A stretch of DNA of 13,250 bases from Treponema sp. UBA1233. GTDB lineage: Bacteria; Spirochaetota; Spirochaetia; Treponematales; Treponemataceae. The stretch covers positions 1,440 through 14,689 of the forward strand of contig DBWR01000016.1 of the NCBI GenBank assembly GCA_002309305.1, written 5' to 3'. Position 1 is the first letter of the stretch; each line of letters starts with the position of its first letter. Positions 6,459 through 13,250 of the stretch are shown here, in pieces. The notes below the pieces were generated by a model, which ran no database searches, was not told where the DNA came from, and saw nothing but the letters and a program-made list of their open reading frames with translations. Position numbers and translations under genes: made by a program.

Positions 6459-6566
6459 CTATGCGTTGAGTCTCTTCTCCAAATCGTGACGCGGGCAGGC
6501 CCGCTAACCAGTTTACTTGCGTAAACTGGCATACACAATCTATGCGTTGAGTCTCTTTTCAAGATC
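6459..6566 (-). repeat. Duplicated 3' end of pckG flanking an insert (81-bp offset)
   Basis: The last eight codons and stop of pckG (6540-6566, DLEKRLNA-stop) recur at 6459-6485. In the 27 bases three differ, and all three are synonymous (Leu CTT/TTG, Glu GAA/GAG). The first 18 bases from the stop are identical, and similarity continues slightly beyond it (TTGTGT on the minus strand). The second copy lies after the stop codon and before the terminator, so it is transcribed but not translated. It looks like an original gene end displaced by an insertion that brought its own version. Confidence 0.8.
6491..6529. repeat. Two adjacent perfect hairpins inside the pckG 3' scar
   Basis: GCGGGC/GCCCGC (6491-6496 with 6499-6504) and CCAGTTTAC/GTAAACTGG (6508-6516 with 6521-6529) are separated by three bases. 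Together they fill most of the sequence between the two pckG-end copies. Confidence 0.7.
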
Positions 6567-8411
6567 ATCAAGAATGGCCATAAGCTCCTTTGGAAGGTGC
6601 TTGCCGAACTTTGGATAGTGGTTTTCGCGGACGTCTTTGACTTCCTTCTTCCATCCTTCAACATCAACCTTGAGGATTTCAGGAAGAGTCTTCTTGTAGT
6701 AGTCTGCCAGACCGTCTGTGTTGATTGCTCCTTCTTTCGGCATGAATCCGATTGGAGTATCAATATAGTTGTCCTTTCCGTCGCAGCGGTCGAAAATCCA
6801 TGCGAGTACGCGGCTGTTATCACCGTATCCCGGCCACATGAATCCACCTGGAAGCTCCTTGTTGTCGTCATCCTTGCGGAACCAGTTGACGTAGAAGATC
6901 TTAGGCAGCTTGTCTTCTGTTGACTTCTTGCCTACATCGATCCAGTGCTGGAAGTAGTCGCCCATGTTGTATCCACAGAATGGAATGATTGCGAACGGGT
7001 CGCGGCGGATCTTTCCAACTTCGTCAGCGTTGATTGTAGAAGCGGCTGTGATTTCTGAGCCTACGATAGAGCCAAGGAATACACCGTGGTTCCATGAGCG
7101 AGCCTGGTGTACCAGAGGAACTGTTGACGGGCGGCGTCCACCAAAGAGGATTGCAGAGATCGGAACACCCTTTGGATCCTCCCAGTCGGATGCGATGCAT
7201 GGACACTGTTTTGCAGGAGCTGTAAAGCGTGCGTTCGGGTGAGCGATGCATTCTGCCTTATCCTTGGGGTTCTTGTCGTTTGCAGGACATGGCTTTTTGT
7301 TTCCGTGCCAGTCAATGATTTCCTTGCCCTTTGGAGCATAACCGATGCCTTCCCACCAGATGTCTCCGTCTTCTGTAAGACCGCAGTTTGTATAGATTGT
7401 ATTCTTTTCAGCAGAGATGAGGGCGTTCTTGTTTGACTGGGCTGAAGTTCCTGGAGCAACACCGAAGAAACCAGCCTCGGGGTTGATTGCGTAGAGGCGT
7501 CCGTCTTCACCGAACTTCATCCATGCGATGTCATCTCCGATTGTCTCAACCTTCCATCCTGGAATTGTAGGAATGAGCATGGCAAGGTTTGTCTTTCCAC
7601 ATGCAGACGGGAATGCACCGGTGACATACTTTACCTCACCGTCAGATTCGCGTGTAAGCTTGAGGATGAGCATGTGTTCTGCAAGCCAGCCTTCATCACG
7701 TGCAAGAACTGTAGCGATGCGGAGTGCGAAACACTTTTTGCCCAAGAGTGCGTTTCCACCGTAACCTGAACCATAAGACCAGATCAAGTGCTCCTCAGGG
7801 AACTGTGAGATGTACTTGTGCTCTACGTCAGCACATGGCCAGATGCCGTTGTCCTTTTCGCCATTGTTGAGTGGCTTACCGACAGAGTGCAGACATGGAA
7901 CGAATTCAGCGTTTGGATCTGCATTGAAGATGTCCCAAACCTTCTTTCCTGCGCGTGTCATGATGTCCATGTTCAGGACGACGTATTCTGAGTCTGTAAC
8001 TTCAACACCGTTCTTTGAGATTGGAGAACCGAGCGGTCCCATGCAGAAAGCCTGAACGTACATTGTGCGTCCGTGCATGCAACCCTTGTAGAGGCCCTTC
8101 ATTGTAGCCTTGAGTTCTTTCGGGTCAATCCAGTGGTTTGTAGGACCTGCATCATCTTCTTTTACTGAAGAAATGAAAGTGCGTGATTCAACACGTGCTA
8201 CATCGGAAGGAAGAGAGCGGAACAGGAAGCAGTTCTCTTTTGCCTTCAATGGGGTTGCCAAACCTGCATCCACGCATTTTTTCATAAGGCGGTCATACTC
8301 TTCAGTTGAACCGTCAACTACAACAACATTGTCAGGCTCGCACATATCGATGCATTCCTGAACCCAAGCCTTGATTTTTGGATGTTTGATATCCTCGAGG
8401 GTCAAACTCAT
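6540..8411 (-). CDS. pckG: Phosphoenolpyruvate carboxykinase (GTP)
   Basis: Interconverts oxaloacetate + GTP and PEP + CO2 + GDP in the cytosol. In a fermenter it may run toward oxaloacetate for succinate formation, but direction cannot be read from sequence. At 623 aa it has the full family length. The kinase-1 loop is FPSACGKTNLAM with C271 (the hyper-reactive active-site cysteine) and K273. The second metal/nucleotide motif is GDDI (292-295), and the family block GGRRPSTVPLV is at 424-434. These features place it in the GTP class, not the ATP class. The ATG has AGGAGT six bases upstream. It is transcribed from its own promoter (8583-8611) with a leader of about 165 nt and ends at the terminator near 6388-6439. 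Oddity: the sequence of its C-terminus is repeated downstream (6459-6485). Confidence 0.98.
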   Translation of the reverse strand: MSLTLEDIKHPKIKAWVQECIDMCEPDNVVVVDGSTEEYDRLMKKCVDAGLATPLKAKENCFLFRSLPSDVARVESRTFISSVKEDDAGPTNHWIDPKELKATMKGLYKGCMHGRTMYVQAFCMGPLGSPISKNGVEVTDSEYVVLNMDIMTRAGKKVWDIFNADPNAEFVPCLHSVGKPLNNGEKDNGIWPCADVEHKYISQFPEEHLIWSYGSGYGGNALLGKKCFALRIATVLARDEGWLAEHMLILKLTRESDGEVKYVTGAFPSACGKTNLAMLIPTIPGWKVETIGDDIAWMKFGEDGRLYAINPEAGFFGVAPGTSAQSNKNALISAEKNTIYTNCGLTEDGDIWWEGIGYAPKGKEIIDWHGNKKPCPANDKNPKDKAECIAHPNARFTAPAKQCPCIASDWEDPKGVPISAILFGGRRPSTVPLVHQARSWNHGVFLGSIVGSEITAASTINADEVGKIRRDPFAIIPFCGYNMGDYFQHWIDVGKKSTEDKLPKIFYVNWFRKDDDNKELPGGFMWPGYGDNSRVLAWIFDRCDGKDNYIDTPIGFMPKEGAINTDGLADYYKKTLPEILKVDVEGWKKEVKDVRENHYPKFGKHLPKELMAILDDLEKRLNA

Positions 8412-8546
8412 ACAGGTACTCCTATAGTTAAGGAAATGAAAGATGAAACAGATGTTTTAACAACGTAACAGAGCTGTTTTCGTCCCCGCGTCTCATGCAG
8501 TCCGGCCATCACCGAAAAATTCTTTTTGATTTTCATGGCGATTCCG

Positions 8547-8560
8547 TGCATAATTATGCA
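8547..8560. promoter_or_regulatory. 14-bp perfect palindrome at the start of the pckG leader
   Basis: TGCATAATTATGCA lies about 16-30 bases downstream of the predicted pckG transcription start. Related words TGCATATTAT (8578-8587, at the -10 region) and TGCATAAAAT (8631-8640) occur nearby. This is a candidate repressor site. The rest of the leader (8412-8546) shows no recognised riboswitch. Confidence 0.4.
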
Positions 8561-8582
8561 GGATTCATTGCCTTACGTGCAT

Positions 8583-8611
8583 ATTATATAAAAAAAATTA
8601 GATATATACAA
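8583..8611 (-). promoter_or_regulatory. pckG promoter
   Basis: TTGTAT (8611-8606) and a perfect TATAAT (8588-8583) are 17 bp apart on the minus strand, with a T-rich spacer. The -35 box begins about 30 bp after the stop codon of the upstream RNA ligase-family gene, so pckG has independent transcription. Confidence 0.7.
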
Positions 8612-8641
8612 CTGCCCCCGGCGGGAACAATGCATAAAATA

Positions 8642-9211
8642 TTAGAAAAAGCACTCCCCTTCTTCCCAGCCGCCCTTGGGACTGCGTACAAAAATGCAGA
8701 TTTCTTCAACAGGGAATTCTTCATTCAATTCTATACCGGAAAAGTACTGGAGGGCCTCGTCCATCACTCCTGAAGGTATGTCCCTGTTTGCCACGGTGAT
8801 GTGAGGGGTAAAGAGCCTTGAAGTCTTGCGGACTGTACCCGGAAGATTCGATTGAAAAGACTGAACGAAAGAATCCCTGAGCGCCGTCCATTTTTGGTTA
8901 GATTCAACATGGGCAAAAAGAGTGCGTTCTTCAAATGCACCGAAACCCGATATTCTTGCATTGAACGGCAATGTCCCTGATTTAACGGTTTTTTGAATTG
9001 CATTTTCCACAGCATTCTTTACGTCGCCGTCTTCAAACTCCGATGGGAGGACAAACGGTGGAATGAGGGTAATGTGAGGTGGAGTCCCGTGGCCGCTTTT
9101 GCAACCATAGCGCTCGTTCATGTATGAGCGGAATTCCTGAATCCTGTCCTGAATGTCTGCGGGAATCATCACACCAACGAAATGAGTCTGCCTCTGAAAA
9201 TTTTTATCCAT
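8642..9211 (-). CDS. 2'-5' RNA ligase / 2',3'-cyclic phosphodiesterase family protein
   Basis: Member of the 2H phosphoesterase superfamily, whose bacterial members (LigT/ThpR type) hydrolyse or form 2',5' and 2',3'-cyclic phosphate bonds in RNA ends. The two signature motifs are H46-I-T48 within PPHITLIPPF and H137-I-T139 within TPHITVANRD, spaced as usual. At 189 aa it is a normal length, with no signal peptide, so cytosolic. The physiological substrate is not known for most bacterial members. The ATG at 9211 has no ribosome site. A -10 box ends seven bases before it, suggesting a leaderless message. It lies 63 bp after the solute-binding protein gene on the same strand, and its promoter occupies that gap. 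Confidence 0.9.
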   Translation of the reverse strand: MDKNFQRQTHFVGVMIPADIQDRIQEFRSYMNERYGCKSGHGTPPHITLIPPFVLPSEFEDGDVKNAVENAIQKTVKSGTLPFNARISGFGAFEERTLFAHVESNQKWTALRDSFVQSFQSNLPGTVRKTSRLFTPHITVANRDIPSGVMDEALQYFSGIELNEEFPVEEICIFVRSPKGGWEEGECFF

Positions 9212-9218
9212 GAAAAAC

Positions 9219-9247
9219 AGTATACCGCGTTAAATATGATTGGTAAA
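9219..9247 (-). promoter_or_regulatory. Promoter of the RNA ligase-family gene, predicted leaderless start
   Basis: TTTACC (9247-9242) and TATACT (9224-9219) are 17 bp apart on the minus strand. The start codon begins seven bases after the -10, so the first transcribed base would be the A of ATG or next to it. No Shine-Dalgarno sequence is present. Confidence 0.5.
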
Positions 9248-9274
9248 GGTTAAAGCGCCAGTACGGCAGAGCAT

Positions 9275-10963
9275 TCATTTTGCGACAATCCCCAGCCCTT
9301 TAGAAACCAGATTCCTAAAAGAGTCCAGAACCTCCTGCTTTGTATTCTTTCCGCGGACATAATACGATAATACACCTTGAAAAATGTATTCTATTTCCTG
9401 ATCTGTTGCCTGATAGAGATTTCCATCCACATTTTCCGCAATGTCATACAATGTACCGTAAGGGTTTTGTCCCGCGAGGTAAGGATCCTCTTTTCCCTTC
9501 TTTATTTTGTCCTGAACTTTTCTGTTGGCAGGCAGATCGTTTTCCTGATCCACATACTTGCCAAGAAAGTCTGTATTGCTTACAAAGTATTTTATCATTT
9601 CCTTTACAGCCTCGGGATTTTTTGTTCCCTTGTATGCAGCAAGCCATTCACCACCCCAGTTGTAGGCTGATGGACCCTCGCACATCGCCCAGTCAGCAGA
9701 GGTTTCAGGAGATTCAGGCTTGATTATAAAATTGAGGCCCCATTTCGGGAAAAAGTAACTGAAAATCTCCATGGTGTTTCCATCAGAATCCTTAAGGCTA
9801 TCATGCGTTCCTGAAAACCATCCTTCCGACCATCTGGCAACCTGACCGTCAAGTCCTTCATCATGCATGATTTTGCAGACATCCATGTATTTTTCCATGG
9901 CAGGATCAATGTTAAGGTTTCCGTCAACCATCCATGGATTTTTACGCAATCCCAGAAATGCCTCAAAAAGATCGTCAGATGATGCAACCAACCTGCAACT
10001 TCCATTCGACTTGTCTTTCAGGAGGCGTGCAGTCTCAAGCATTTTGTCCGTATCACAGAAATACTTTTGAACCTCGTCAGGATCATCAGTGCCCAGATAT
10101 TTTTTTGCAAGGCTTCTTCTGTAGAACATTGCACCCGGAGTCATAAGCCACGACAATGCGTAAACATGACCGTCATAGCTTCCAATCTTTACCGGATATT
10201 CAACCAGTTCATCCTTCAGTTCCTCATACACATCATCAAGAGGAAGGAGGTATCCGGATTCAACATATTTGCGGACAAACAAAGAATCGAGCGAAAAAAC
10301 ATCGGGACATTCAGAACCTTTTGCAAAAGCAGAATCCAAAGACTGCATATAGTCTTCCGGCCCAGTCATGCCCGACACCTTATCATAAACAACGAAATCA
10401 ACATCAACATCTTCATGAGCAGGCTTATAAAAATCATCGAGCATGTTTTTCAAGTTGTCATTGTATGACCATGCGGAAAGTTTTGTTACAGCCTTCTTAG
10501 TCTGTCGTGCTGCAAATTCCTCCCGATATTGAACGAAGCTATCCGTCTCATACCAATTGATTTTTACGAATCCAAGTTTGTCCACAGTATCATAGTCTTC
10601 GTCCTTGAACTTTGCAAACTCCTTGAGCTTGGCGACAATCTGGTCGTGGATGCTTTTTCTTTCGTAATCGCTTCTTGTTGCAACAGACTTGACCAGCAGC
10701 TTGCATCCATAGGCAAGTTTCTTAAGCTCCCCATATTCCCTTGCGACGCATGTAAGTATGTTCAGCTCCGCCTTTCCACCGTCATAGAACAAGGCCACAC
10801 AGTCTTCCTCATTTTCCACAAGACCGAAAAACACCTCGTCACCACCGACAAGCCGGACATCAAAAACCACCTGGTCAAATTCATCCTGCAGGCCACTTGG
10901 CAACGCAGACACCAATGAATTAAACGCAAAAATCAAGCACAAAAAAGAAAAAAGCCTTTTCAT
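9275..10963 (-). CDS. Exported family-1 extracellular solute-binding protein with extra N-terminal domain
   Basis: Probable carbohydrate-binding component of an ABC importer, located in the periplasm. The chosen start (562 aa) is the ATG at 10963, preceded by GGAGGAC at ideal distance and followed by a clean signal peptide (MKRLFSFLCL onward, cleavage after VSA20). No lipobox is seen. An open extension to 11011 is rejected because it lacks these. The binding-protein part runs from about residue 160 (KLSAWSYNDN) to the end, with family features such as PDVFSLDSLF, GYLLPLDDVYEELKD, DGHVYALSW followed by PGAMFYRRSLAKKY, and the late block WGGEWLAAYKGTKNPEA. Residues 21-158 form an additional region before it that I do not recognise. 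No permease genes are adjacent. The promoter lies at 11024-11052 beside the TTTAGACA boxes. Confidence 0.85.
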   Translation of the reverse strand: MKRLFSFLCLIFAFNSLVSALPSGLQDEFDQVVFDVRLVGGDEVFFGLVENEEDCVALFYDGGKAELNILTCVAREYGELKKLAYGCKLLVKSVATRSDYERKSIHDQIVAKLKEFAKFKDEDYDTVDKLGFVKINWYETDSFVQYREEFAARQTKKAVTKLSAWSYNDNLKNMLDDFYKPAHEDVDVDFVVYDKVSGMTGPEDYMQSLDSAFAKGSECPDVFSLDSLFVRKYVESGYLLPLDDVYEELKDELVEYPVKIGSYDGHVYALSWLMTPGAMFYRRSLAKKYLGTDDPDEVQKYFCDTDKMLETARLLKDKSNGSCRLVASSDDLFEAFLGLRKNPWMVDGNLNIDPAMEKYMDVCKIMHDEGLDGQVARWSEGWFSGTHDSLKDSDGNTMEIFSYFFPKWGLNFIIKPESPETSADWAMCEGPSAYNWGGEWLAAYKGTKNPEAVKEMIKYFVSNTDFLGKYVDQENDLPANRKVQDKIKKGKEDPYLAGQNPYGTLYDIAENVDGNLYQATDQEIEYIFQGVLSYYVRGKNTKQEVLDSFRNLVSKGLGIVAK

Positions 10964-11023
10964 ATGTCCTCCAACAAGATTCCAGCAAAAAGTGCCAGGC
11001 CCAAATGGCATAGGTGATTCTCC

Positions 11024-11052
11024 ATTGTATCATGCACGAAGGATAAAGTAAA
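11024..11052 (-). promoter_or_regulatory. Promoter of the solute-binding protein gene
   Basis: TTTACT (11052-11047) and TACAAT (11029-11024) are 17 bp apart on the minus strand, giving a leader of about 54 nt. The -35 is imperfect, and the first TTTAGACA box begins 10 bp upstream of it, which fits activator-dependent transcription. Confidence 0.5.
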
Positions 11053-11061
11053 TCAGGCAGT

Positions 11062-11146
11062 TTTAGACAGGAAATCAACCATTTTCTGTCTAAATTCGCA
11101 TAAATTTCTGAAATTTAGACACGTTTCCCCCTATTTTCTGTCTAAA
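11062..11146. promoter_or_regulatory. Operator array: four TTTAGACA half-sites as two inverted pairs, 52-bp period
   Basis: TTTAGACA occurs at 11062-11069 and 11114-11121, and its complement TGTCTAAA at 11087-11094 and 11139-11146. Each forward/reverse pair is 25 bp apart start to start, and the pairs repeat at 52 bp. The first pair is symmetric over about 33 bp (arms TTTAGACAGgAAA and TTTtCTGTCTAAA). A separate perfect palindrome, AAATTTC-T-GAAATTT (11102-11116), lies between the pairs. The array sits between two divergent promoters, so one regulator probably serves both genes. The regulator is not in the window. Confidence 0.7.
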
Positions 11147-11184
11147 ATCGTAAAAAGCTGCACGGTTTCCTCTTTACCCCTCAC

Positions 11185-11226
11185 TTGGCAAGTCCATATA
11201 AAGCTGATATAATTTATTGAAAGGAG
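11185..11226 (+). promoter_or_regulatory. Promoter and ribosome site of the 11235-11816 gene
   Basis: TTGGCA (11185-11190) and a perfect TATAAT (11208-11213) are separated by 17 bp. AAGGAG (11221-11226) lies eight bases before the ATG at 11235. Transcription would start near 11220, which excludes the upstream in-frame TTG at 11217 as start codon. Confidence 0.8.
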
Positions 11227-11234
11227 AAACAAAA

Positions 11235-11816
11235 ATGAACGGTAAGGACAAGATACGAAGCTCATGCACTCTGATTTTGGGATTTGTCTTTCTTACGGCA
11301 ACGATCTTGGGGTATTACAAGGAACCAATCAACATGAGCGAATACTGCTTTATTTCCGGAATGACGGTGGGTCTTATCCTCATTTCATCCTTTTTCTATT
11401 CTCTTGCGAAAAAAAGGTTTTTCCCTGAATGGATTTATGCCGACTGCATGATAACGGTTTTCGTAATATTCCTTGCAACAATTATACTGCGCCTTAACCT
11501 TGACGGTGCATTCATTTTCATTCACATTGTAAATCCAATACTTCTGTTTTTATATTGGGCAATTTTCTGCAACCACAACAGGATTAAGAAACACCTGTTG
11601 ATTGCAACCTGCCTTGTTTTCCCACTGGTTTATCTGATGATTGCAAAAATCGTTCAGCTTGCAACAGGTAACTGTCCTTTCCCGGCTGTCCTCATATTTG
11701 AAGGAAATCCACTGCATCTTGTGATTGTTTACATCGTTGCTGTGTGCCTTATTTATTTGCTGCTGAGTTTTATCCTTCACTTCATCAACAGGGCCATACA
11801 CAAAAAGGACAAATAA
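11235..11816 (+). CDS. Six-TM membrane protein, Pr6Pr-like
   Basis: Integral membrane protein of 193 aa with about six hydrophobic helices joined by short loops and a basic C-terminus (HKKDK). The middle and C-terminal halves recall the bacterial Pr6Pr family: HIVNPILL followed by a W, a pair of helices, then a proline-containing loop (CPFPAVLIFEGNP) before the last helix. Function in that family is not established. The assignment is by pattern memory. The start at 11235 is fixed by AAGGAG and the promoter. It shares a divergent control region with the exported solute-binding protein, so the two may be co-regulated. It converges on the helicase gene with an 18-bp gap and no visible terminator. 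Confidence 0.75.
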   Translation: MNGKDKIRSSCTLILGFVFLTATILGYYKEPINMSEYCFISGMTVGLILISSFFYSLAKKRFFPEWIYADCMITVFVIFLATIILRLNLDGAFIFIHIVNPILLFLYWAIFCNHNRIKKHLLIATCLVFPLVYLMIAKIVQLATGNCPFPAVLIFEGNPLHLVIVYIVAVCLIYLLLSFILHFINRAIHKKDK

Positions 11817-11834
11817 CTTTAAGGCTGAATTTTT

Positions 11835-13250
11835 CTAGTCACCTTCGAGCATGAGGGACTTCTGGTATTTGGGGAGGAATTTTTTGGTGCCGCCGTTTTC
11901 AAATCGAACGGAAACCACATAATCTCCGTCTTCGCTGAATTTTCCGCTGATTATCTGACCATGGCCCCAGTCGTCATGATACACAAGAGCTCCCTTGTGC
12001 CATTTTTGCGCTATTGGGTCGGAATCTCCTGAGGCAGAACCCGGAGAAAATGAATCCGGCCGGTCGCCAAGAACTTTAAGCAGGCCCTTGTCTATTTCAT
12101 TTAAAAACGGTGACGGTGACATGAACTTTGTCTGTCCGTACATCCTGCGCATTGAACATGAAGTAAGATAAAGTTCATCCCTTGCACGAGTAATTCCAAC
12201 ATAACACAGGCGGCGTTCCTCTTCCAGTTCTTCCGCACTTTTGTTTTCGCGTGGGAACACTCCATACTCCATGCCTGTGATTATTACACGCGGATATTCA
12301 AGGCCCTTGGTGTTGTGCAGGGTTATCAGAGTTACACGGTCCTGATTTTCATCTTCTTCCGCCTCATTTTCAAGAGTACGGTCAAGTTCTATGTGGTCAA
12401 GGAATTCCAAAAGGCCTTCACGCGTACACGGATACAATGACGCTGAGTTCACAAGTTCCTGAAGGTTTGAAATCTTTTGAGTTCCTGCAACTTCATCCTG
12501 ACTCTTGTGGTAATCTTCCAGACCCGAATCCTTTACCGCTTCCTGAACGAAATCCGAAAGGTGCATGACATTTTCTTCGTCATCATTTTTTTCATCAATC
12601 ATCGATGCAAGTTTTCCATTCAAAGAACAGAACAGTTCAATTCCCTCTGCGGCTTTTTTGGAAAGCTTTACACGTCTGCATCCTTCCAGAATAGAAAGCC
12701 CCACACTTGCGTCCACGATTTTATCCTGGGTTGTAGGCCCCACTCCACGCACGGGTTTATTCACGATCCTACGGAATGCAATCTGGTCGCGGGGATTTGC
12801 CACAAACGAAAGCCATGCAAGCGAATCCTTTATTTCCTCACGTTCATAAAACTTAAGCGTACCCACAACCTGATACGGAATCTTGTCGTGCAGGAATTGT
12901 GATTCAAAGCCGAGTGACTGTGCATTGGTCCTGTACAAGATTGCCCAGTCGGAAAACGGAACTCCCTTTTCATGTGCATTTAAAATCATTGTTGAACAAA
13001 AGCTTGTCTCTTCATCCTGATTCGGAAGAAATACCAGCACAGGCTTTTTTCCCTTGCCGCGTTCTGCATGGAGTGTCTTTCCCAGACGGCCTGAATTGTT
13101 TTTTACGACTGAATCAGCACATGCAAGAATCTCCGCAGTTGAACGGTAATTTGATTCAAGGCGGACAACTTGAGTTCCGGGAAACAGCTTGTTAAAATTC
13201 AGGATGTTTTGAATCTCAGCACCACGGAATTTGTAAATGCTCTGGTCATC
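11835..13250 (-). CDS. UvrD/PcrA-type ATP-dependent DNA helicase, 5' end outside window
   Basis: C-terminal 471 residues of a superfamily 1A 3'-5' DNA helicase acting in DNA repair or plasmid/chromosome replication. The frame is open to the window edge and begins there with DDQSIYKFRGA, the helicase motif II/III region. It is therefore not a gene starting at the internal GTG at 13040. Next come motif IV (LESNYRST), motif V (VTLITLHNTKGLEYPRVI) and motif VI (EERRLCYVGITRARDELYLT). The last 50 or so residues (GALVYHDDWGHGQIIS onward, to KKFLPKYQKSLM) match the Tudor-like tail typical of UvrD and PcrA. The Walker A motif lies beyond 13250. Whether it is UvrD, PcrA or another paralogue cannot be settled from this part. 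Confidence 0.95.
   Translation of the reverse strand, partial: DDQSIYKFRGAEIQNILNFNKLFPGTQVVRLESNYRSTAEILACADSVVKNNSGRLGKTLHAERGKGKKPVLVFLPNQDEETSFCSTMILNAHEKGVPFSDWAILYRTNAQSLGFESQFLHDKIPYQVVGTLKFYEREEIKDSLAWLSFVANPRDQIAFRRIVNKPVRGVGPTTQDKIVDASVGLSILEGCRRVKLSKKAAEGIELFCSLNGKLASMIDEKNDDEENVMHLSDFVQEAVKDSGLEDYHKSQDEVAGTQKISNLQELVNSASLYPCTREGLLEFLDHIELDRTLENEAEEDENQDRVTLITLHNTKGLEYPRVIITGMEYGVFPRENKSAEELEEERRLCYVGITRARDELYLTSCSMRRMYGQTKFMSPSPFLNEIDKGLLKVLGDRPDSFSPGSASGDSDPIAQKWHKGALVYHDDWGHGQIISGKFSEDGDYVVSVRFENGGTKKFLPKYQKSLMLEGD

Noticed and set aside
6446..6871. 141-codon minus-strand frame running from within pckG through the 3' scar
   Set aside because: It is the alternate frame of pckG. 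It stays open across the scar because the duplicated end keeps the same phase, giving a repeated RDSTH-type ending. No start signal supports translation.
8614..8624. GC-rich CCCGCC/GGGGG patch as terminator of the RNA ligase-family gene
   Set aside because: The arms leave too small a loop for a stable stem and the T-rich stretch that follows belongs to the pckG promoter.
8495..8773. 92-codon plus-strand frame over the pckG leader
   Set aside because: It overlaps the pckG promoter and the end of the RNA ligase-family gene on the opposite strand and has no ribosome site.
10964..11011. Upstream start giving 16 extra residues to the solute-binding protein
   Set aside because: The internal ATG at 10963 has a near-perfect ribosome site and begins a proper signal peptide; the extension would bury it.
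11062..11146. CRISPR-like array
   Set aside because: Repeats are 8-18 bp and alternate in orientation, only two periods exist, and no cas genes are present. Operator sites explain it better.
11835..13040. Helicase treated as a complete 401-residue gene starting at 13040
   Set aside because: The frame continues upstream to the window edge and encodes conserved helicase motifs (DDQSIYKFRGA, LESNYRST), so the gene is cut by the window.

Overview
The window looks like a chromosomal segment of a host-associated Treponema (spirochaete). This is inferred from gene content: glycyl-radical pyruvate formate-lyase, GTP-dependent PEP carboxykinase, a ChvE-type sugar-binding lipoprotein, a secreted family-1 solute-binding protein and a UvrD/PcrA helicase. 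No rRNA, tRNA, CRISPR array, insertion sequence or transposase was found. The assignment is not proven from this sequence alone.

Layout. Positions 1-2170 are visibly AT-richer than the rest and hold three uncharacterised genes, all on the minus strand: a two-TM protein with a zinc-ribbon-like tail, a ~90-aa protein and a 189-aa protein. At the left edge, downstream of the first gene, lies a structure resembling half of an integron attC site, so this part may be a gene-cassette region. Several other short GC-rich hairpins are scattered here. A strong terminator (2182-2217) separates it from pflB (2242-4578, minus). A 386-bp divergent control region follows, with a pflB promoter, three ATTTAGTG boxes and a promoter for the orphan ChvE-like lipoprotein (4965-6350, plus). 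That protein carries about 100 extra C-terminal residues.

Between the lipoprotein gene and pckG (6540-8411, minus) lies a terminator and a striking scar. The last eight codons and stop of pckG occur a second time 81 bp downstream, with only synonymous differences, and two hairpins lie between the copies. Upstream of pckG, also on the minus strand, are a 2'-5' RNA ligase-family gene (8642-9211, apparently leaderless) and an exported solute-binding protein with an extra N-terminal domain (9275-10963). The latter is divergent from a six-TM Pr6Pr-like membrane protein (11235-11816, plus). The space between them holds four TTTAGACA half-sites arranged as two inverted pairs repeated at a 52-bp period. 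The window ends inside a UvrD/PcrA-type helicase gene (11835 to beyond 13250, minus).

How the genes fit together. pflB and pckG suit mixed-acid sugar fermentation: PFL makes acetyl-CoA and formate from pyruvate, and PEPCK links PEP and oxaloacetate, probably toward succinate. The two solute-binding proteins suit sugar uptake or sensing, but no permease or ATPase gene lies beside either. Most genes have their own promoter, so this is a run of mostly monocistronic units, not one operon.
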